Below, one piece after another: positions 59,716-64,000 of a DNA stretch of 64,000 nt. The stretch comes from Acanthochlamys bracteata (lineage: Eukaryota; Streptophyta; Magnoliopsida; Pandanales; Velloziaceae), in contig CM034144.1 in NCBI GenBank assembly GCA_019914995.1, forward strand, positions 2,357,489 to 2,421,488. Reading direction: 5' to 3'. The position numbers and the translations under genes are program-made. The number at the start of each line of letters is the position of its first letter. The first letter of the stretch is position 1. The notes under the pieces are model-generated. The model saw nothing but the letters and a program-made list of their open reading frames with translations, made no database searches and was not told the origin of the DNA.

Positions 59716-61029
59716 ATGAAGACATCAAGCTTCTTCCCATCCATAGTTGCCTTTGCCAGCGCCATAGCAGTAGCTCTATTCGCATATCCAGTTTCCGCCT
59801 TCCCTTCGCCACCGGAACCGTTCGTCAACCCATGGCAAGCATTCATGAACCTCTCAAGCTGCATGCCTGGTGACCACAACCCTGGCTTACCTTCTTTAAA
59901 ACAATACTTCCAACGGTTTGGCTACCTCCCGACAGACTTCATAAACTTCACCGACGCTTTCGACGAATCACTGAAATCCACTATCCGTTCATACCAGGAA
60001 AACTTCCGGTTACCGCCCACCGGACTACTCGATACAACGACACTTAACCAAATCTCATCTCCGCGTTGCGGCGTCCCTGATATAATCAACGGGTCGTCGT
60101 CAATCAGCAGATCACAAACATGGCCGAAATCTTTATACGTATTTCCCAGGAAACCCTACATGGCCTCCGACGAAATGCGTCTTAACCTACACCTTCGTCT
60201 CAACTGCTGCGGTTGCTATTGATGTCTCAACCCTCCGTGACGTCTTTTCTCGAGCCTTCTCTCGCTGGGCAGAAGCAACAACCCTCTCCTTCTCTGAGAC
60301 AGACTCTATTAATGAAGCTGATATAACAATCGGGTTCTTCTCCGGTGATCACGGAGACGGTGAATCTTTCTACGGAGTTCTAGGCACTCTTGCTCATGCA
60401 TTTCTCCCTAGTGACGGAAGGTTCCATCTCGACGCTGCAGAGAGTTGGGTAGCTACAGGAGATGTTACGGAATCAAACTTAAACACTGCGGTGGATTTAG
60501 AATCCGTCGTAACGCATGCGTTTGTTTTTGCTTTTTTCCGAAGAAACCTTTTAATTTTTAATTTTATGTTTTTTAATATATATATTTATAAATATTTAAT
60601 AAAATTTATTTAAAAATTTAAAAAATTTAAAAAAATTTTATATAATTAAAATTTTTTATTATATATTTTTATTATTTTTTTAAAAATAAAAAATAAAAAT
60701 ATTTTTTATTTAAAAAATTTTTATTTTATAAATAATTCTAAACAAGTTCACTAGGACTCGGGCACTCTTCGGTAGAAGAAGCAATTATGTACCCAACAAT
60801 AAAGGCAAAAAGTAAGAAAGTGGAGTTAACTAGAGATGATGTTGATGGAGTACAGAGCTTGTACGGAGGTAATCCGGGTTACGAGACACCAGCGACGACT
60901 GCGAAAGAGACGAACGGCGCCGGAGAAAGAAGTAGAGCTGGTAGAGTTGGGATATTAGAGTTGGCATGGTGGTTTAGCAGTGCTTTGGCTACTGCTGTAC
61001 CGTTGTCAGTAGGGTTGTTGGTGTTGTAG
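59716..61029 (+). pseudogene. Matrix metalloproteinase (MMP, M10A) pseudogene
   Basis: Plant MMPs are extracellular, usually GPI-anchored zinc proteases. Here a signal peptide (about residues 8-28) and a peptidoglycan-binding-like pro-domain lead to the cysteine switch PRCGVPD (codons around 60059-60080). Just after FPRKP (near 60160) one base shifts the frame. The catalytic part continues in the next frame with TWPPTKCVLTYTF, FSRWAEAT and AVDLESVVTH. There an AT-rich insertion of about 230 bp (60518-60747) interrupts the zinc motif. The gene then resumes at SLGLGHSSVEEAIMYP and ends in a hydrophobic tail typical of a GPI signal. The middle of HExGHxLGLGH is lost. No intron is needed, as in most plant MMP genes. 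With a frame shift and a broken zinc site it cannot encode an active protease. Confidence 0.88.
60518..60747. mobile_element. AT-rich MITE-like insertion in the MMP zinc-binding motif
   Basis: About 230 bases of nearly pure A/T (TTTTAATTTTTAATTTTATG... to ...TTTTATAAATAATTCTAAAC) lie between the codon for the first zinc-binding His and the SLGLGH half of the motif. The left edge, CGTTTGTTTTTGC, and the right edge, reversed as AACTTGTTTAGAATT, hint at weak inverted ends like those of family A MITEs. I could not define an exact target duplication. Confidence 0.6.
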
Positions 61030-62449
61030 AATGTAGTGGATGTAATTGACGAGGATGGTAACAATATTATTCATTCTTTCTTATATTTCGTTGTTGTATT
61101 ATTGTTTTGTATTCTTGTACAAAATTTTTTACCATAGTTGCATTAATGTTTCAGATATAAATTTCGCTCTGTATATGAACAAATATTTTGCTTCATAAAC
61201 GTGCGTCTCATTCCACCTTAGCTTTTGTATATATAAATTATTTGCCAGCTTAGCTATGACAGTTGTTTTTTATTATACGTTAATTTATTATTTAGATGAG
61301 ACGATGTGTAGGACACCGCGAGACCTGCAGTTACTACGTAAGTACCAGAATTTTTTGCTAGATTTGCCAATTATGTTCAAGTCCATACAAATATAAGAGA
61401 TATTTGACATTATTTTTAACATTATTTTTTAAAAATTTTATATTTTAAAATAAAATTTATATAATATTTAAAACCATCTAAAATTTATTAAAATATTTGA
61501 AATATATAGATATTATATGATATAAATTTTTTAAGATAAAAAATTTAAATTTATAAACAATTTTAGACTAAATTTTATTTCAAAAACACTAATTTTTTTA
61601 AACCTTGACGAACGTTCCCTAATTTTATTCATGCTTATTTTGACGATCCCTTGCGGTTGAGTACGACAAGCAAGAGGCTGAATTATTCTTCATTAAACCC
61701 AAGAGTTTCGCTAGTTGGGATAAAATCATATTCCTTCTTTATATAACCAAATCATCATGAAAAATGAAAGTAGCAATATTTGATTGTCTCCAAACATTAA
61801 ATATTAATACCACGGAAAGAAATTACAAGCCAAACCATCTTATTTATAGAGAAAGATAATAAACTGCATAAATCAAACACTTGTACGTTCAATGAGATAC
61901 TGCAATTATTACTAAATACATGAACTAACAAAGGGTACACCAATATCCATATGATATTCTTGAAGATCGTATTCATCATCAACTACCTACTCATGAGCAA
62001 AAGAAAAATTACAAATATGTATTAGGTGTTTCAGCTTAGAATGGAAACCTTCCATCTCGAAACTGCGACTTAGAAAAGTCTACAGTCAGCCAGACGGAAT
62101 AAAATTCTTCAAAAACCAATGTCCAAATCATTCCAGAACTATACAGAAAATTTTTTTTTCTAGAAATAGTGATGATAATAAAATTTAACGTCCTTTTAAA
62201 ATGAACTTAAAGAAAGTAATAATTAACATCATTAAACATGTGATTGTCCGTATTGATCAAAGTCTTTTCCCGTGACAGTTTTTGGTAGTAGTTGAGTCTA
62301 CGGTCAAACATATATAACCGATGGAATCGTACATTTAATTGTTAACTTAATCATCTACCTATTATCCTCATTTATATAACTCAAAAATAAAAGAAAACAC
62401 TACGCTTGATCAATGCATCAGCCATTTGAAGTAGGTTAAATTCACAAAA
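61030..62449. other. Intergenic, AT-rich
   Basis: No gene seen. About 61400-61610 is AT-rich with family B-like wording. The frame at 61797-61982 is not convincing. Confidence 0.4.
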
Positions 62450-62660
62450 GATTTATGGGGACATTTATGAGTGCTTATAATAGTTTTTTTAAATAAAAAA
62501 TATTTTAAAACAAATTTAATTTTTCTAATTAAAAAAATTATATGTATATATGTATATTAAGTATTTAATGTATAATTTTTATACTATACAAAATTTCTTT
62601 AAAAGTTTATAAAATACCAAAAAGTATTTACTAAAAATGAAAAATATTTGTTAAACGTTG
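62450..62660. repeat. Family A MITE-like repeat
   Basis: It begins GGGGACATTTATGAGTGCTTATAA, like the GGGAGTGCTTATGA start at 4864, has a similar TTTAAATAAAAAATATTTTAA core and ends near GTTAAACGTTGCC. Non-coding. Confidence 0.45.
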
Positions 62661-62894
62661 CCAAAACGTTCTCTGCATAACTTTTGCAATACGTATCCTT
62701 GACGAGTTGGGTATCTTGCTTGCTTGACCTGACAAACAAAGAAATGCCTACGATAGGATGTCACAAATTATACACGTAGCGCTGCGACCTCTTCATACGC
62801 CTAATAATTAACATGACCTCAAATTTTTAAATCCCGGTCGCCAAACTTTCTTCTGTGCCGGTATGGTAACAAAAAACTTAGCTATTGTCATTTA

Positions 62895-63210
62895 TGGTAT
62901 GTTTGAAAATTGTTTGAACTAGGGATTCATAAGGAGAAGAAAATATAAAAAAAAAAGATAGAAAAGAAAGAAGAACAAAAAAATTTTATTTTAATAATAT
63001 TTGAATAAATTAGTAAAGAAAAAAGTGTAGGCATAAATTATGTTTGAATTAAAAAATAATAAAAAACTTATAAATAAAAAAATTAAAATACTTTTAAACT
63101 CTTCATTTTTTTTTTCCACTCTCATTCCTCTCTAAATAGTACCAAACATACATTAGAGGGAAATTATTTTCCTTTCTTTCTTTTTATAAACATTCTATCT
63201 AAACACATGG
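62895..63210. mobile_element. Tourist-like MITE with TTA target site
   Basis: TTA occurs at 62892-62894 and 63211-63213. The ends TGGTATGTTTGAAAA and, reversed, CCATGTGTTTAGATA form an imperfect inverted repeat like that of the element at 921-3695. The interior (AAGAAAATAT..., AAATAGTACCAAACAT) has no coding capacity. 316 bp. Confidence 0.55.
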
Positions 63211-63213
63211 TTA

Positions 63214-64000
63214 GGGTATGTTTATTTTGAAATAAATTTGAGTTCTAAAAATAACTTAAAAAAACTGAATTAAAAATTAAACATATTTAATAAATTATAA
63301 AATTTTATAAATTTTGTATTAATAATAAATTTTAAAATTAAATTTAAAAAAATAATAAAAAAATTAAATTATTTTACTTATTTTATATTAAAATTTAGTT
63401 TCAAACAAATAAAATCTGTGGCGTAGAAAAACACAACTTTTGATCTAATTTAAATTATTCTGGCTGATGCTTTAGTTTTTATTGTACGATTTTATTTTCA
63501 AAATTTACAAATTACAATGTGGGATATGTTTTGTAACAGGAAAACAAAACATCAGGCCTCTAATTCATAAATTTCATCGTTGGTTTTTACTCCAATTCCT
63601 AATTTGTATAAGCAACTATTATATCATGATGCTAAAAATTAGAGATCATTTGTTAGATTTAGATACAATCGTAATTAAGCTCATAGACGGATGCATTGTT
63701 AATATTCTTCTCTGTAGCATAGATGTTAATTTCATCTTTCCGAATAAATTACTTTATTGTTGCGAGTATTTTTCTAAAAAAAAGAAATCAATAAGAATTG
63801 ACTGAAAAAGAATAAACTCTGAAAGTTAAGTTAGCCGTTGGCTGCATAGCCTGAATGCGCTTATTTTAGCCTATTAGAAATATTCGGGGTAGAACATATT
63901 TATGAAGTAAAATTTTTCTAAAAGAAAAATATTTGATAAAATTTAAAAAATAATTTGGTTTTCATAATTATATAAAATTATAAATATAAAAATTTTAAGA
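63214..64000. repeat. Family B repeat, a gap, and a family A repeat cut by the window end
   Basis: 63214-63420 starts GGGTATGTTTATTTTGAAATAAATTTGAG and ends AGTTTCAAACAAATAAAA, resembling 4635-4825. It sits directly against the preceding MITE. 63421-63880 has a 107-codon frame without known resemblance. From about 63885 GGGGTAGAACATATTTATGAAG starts another family A copy that runs off the window. Confidence 0.4.

Noticed and set aside
1-64000. CRISPR arrays, bacterial operons, tRNA or rRNA genes
   Set aside because: None seen. The window is plant nuclear DNA, and no cloverleaf or rRNA-like stretch was recognised by eye; a tRNA scan was not possible.

Overview
The window is nuclear DNA of a flowering plant, almost certainly a eudicot. 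It is AT-rich, its genes are split by GT-AG introns, and its protein families include a plant mitochondrial E1-alpha, an atypical E2F of the DEL type, B12D, pectinesterase, and an NPF-type transporter relic. It is full of MITEs, LTR-retrotransposon remains and pseudogenes. I cannot name the species from the sequence.

Five genes look intact. They are mitochondrial pyruvate dehydrogenase E1-alpha (6044-10689, minus, 8 exons), a pectinesterase (12175-15032, plus, 4 exons), the B12D/MLRQ-like mitochondrial protein (29327-30802, plus, 3 exons), a DEL/E2F-like repressor with two winged-helix domains (35410-38535, minus, about 10 exons), and a 69-residue conserved plant protein of unknown function (55042-55251, minus). 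Exon joins were built by hand from splice sites, codon phase and family resemblance. They are not backed by transcripts.

Several broken genes can be read once frames are followed: a pectinesterase/invertase-inhibitor relic (15635-16052, minus), a FAR1/MULE transposase relic (about 19.04-20.96 kb), an Ulp1-like protease relic (about 21.79-23.0 kb, minus), a LAG1/ceramide synthase fragment (25.93-26.87 kb), a LINE fragment (31.94-32.82 kb, minus), a TXNDC9-like fragment (53.43-53.72 kb), an NPF (NRT1/PTR) fragment (53.83-54.43 kb), and a matrix metalloproteinase (59716-61029) whose zinc site is split by an AT-rich insertion.

Layout: 0-5 kb is repeats, including a solo LTR with an exact target duplication sitting inside a Tourist-like MITE. 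6-16 kb is the gene-dense part (PDH, PME, PMEI relic). 17.3-25 kb is a second solo LTR followed by a decayed MULE-like region. 25.6-39 kb mixes a LAG1 relic, B12D, MITEs, a LINE piece and the DEL gene. 39-53 kb is a transposon block: a cluster of hAT-like repeats, a CACTA-like element, a reverse-oriented Ty1/copia element and a forward copia-gag/gypsy-pol mosaic. 53-64 kb holds gene relics, the small gene, the broken metalloproteinase and more MITEs.

The intact genes do not form a pathway; neighbours are mostly unrelated, as is normal in a plant chromosome. The exception worth attention is the tail-to-tail pair of a pectinesterase that lacks its inhibitor-like pro-domain and a dead pectinesterase-inhibitor-like gene. 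The other notable points are the altered DNA-contact motifs in both domains of the DEL gene and the insertion exactly in the metalloproteinase active site.
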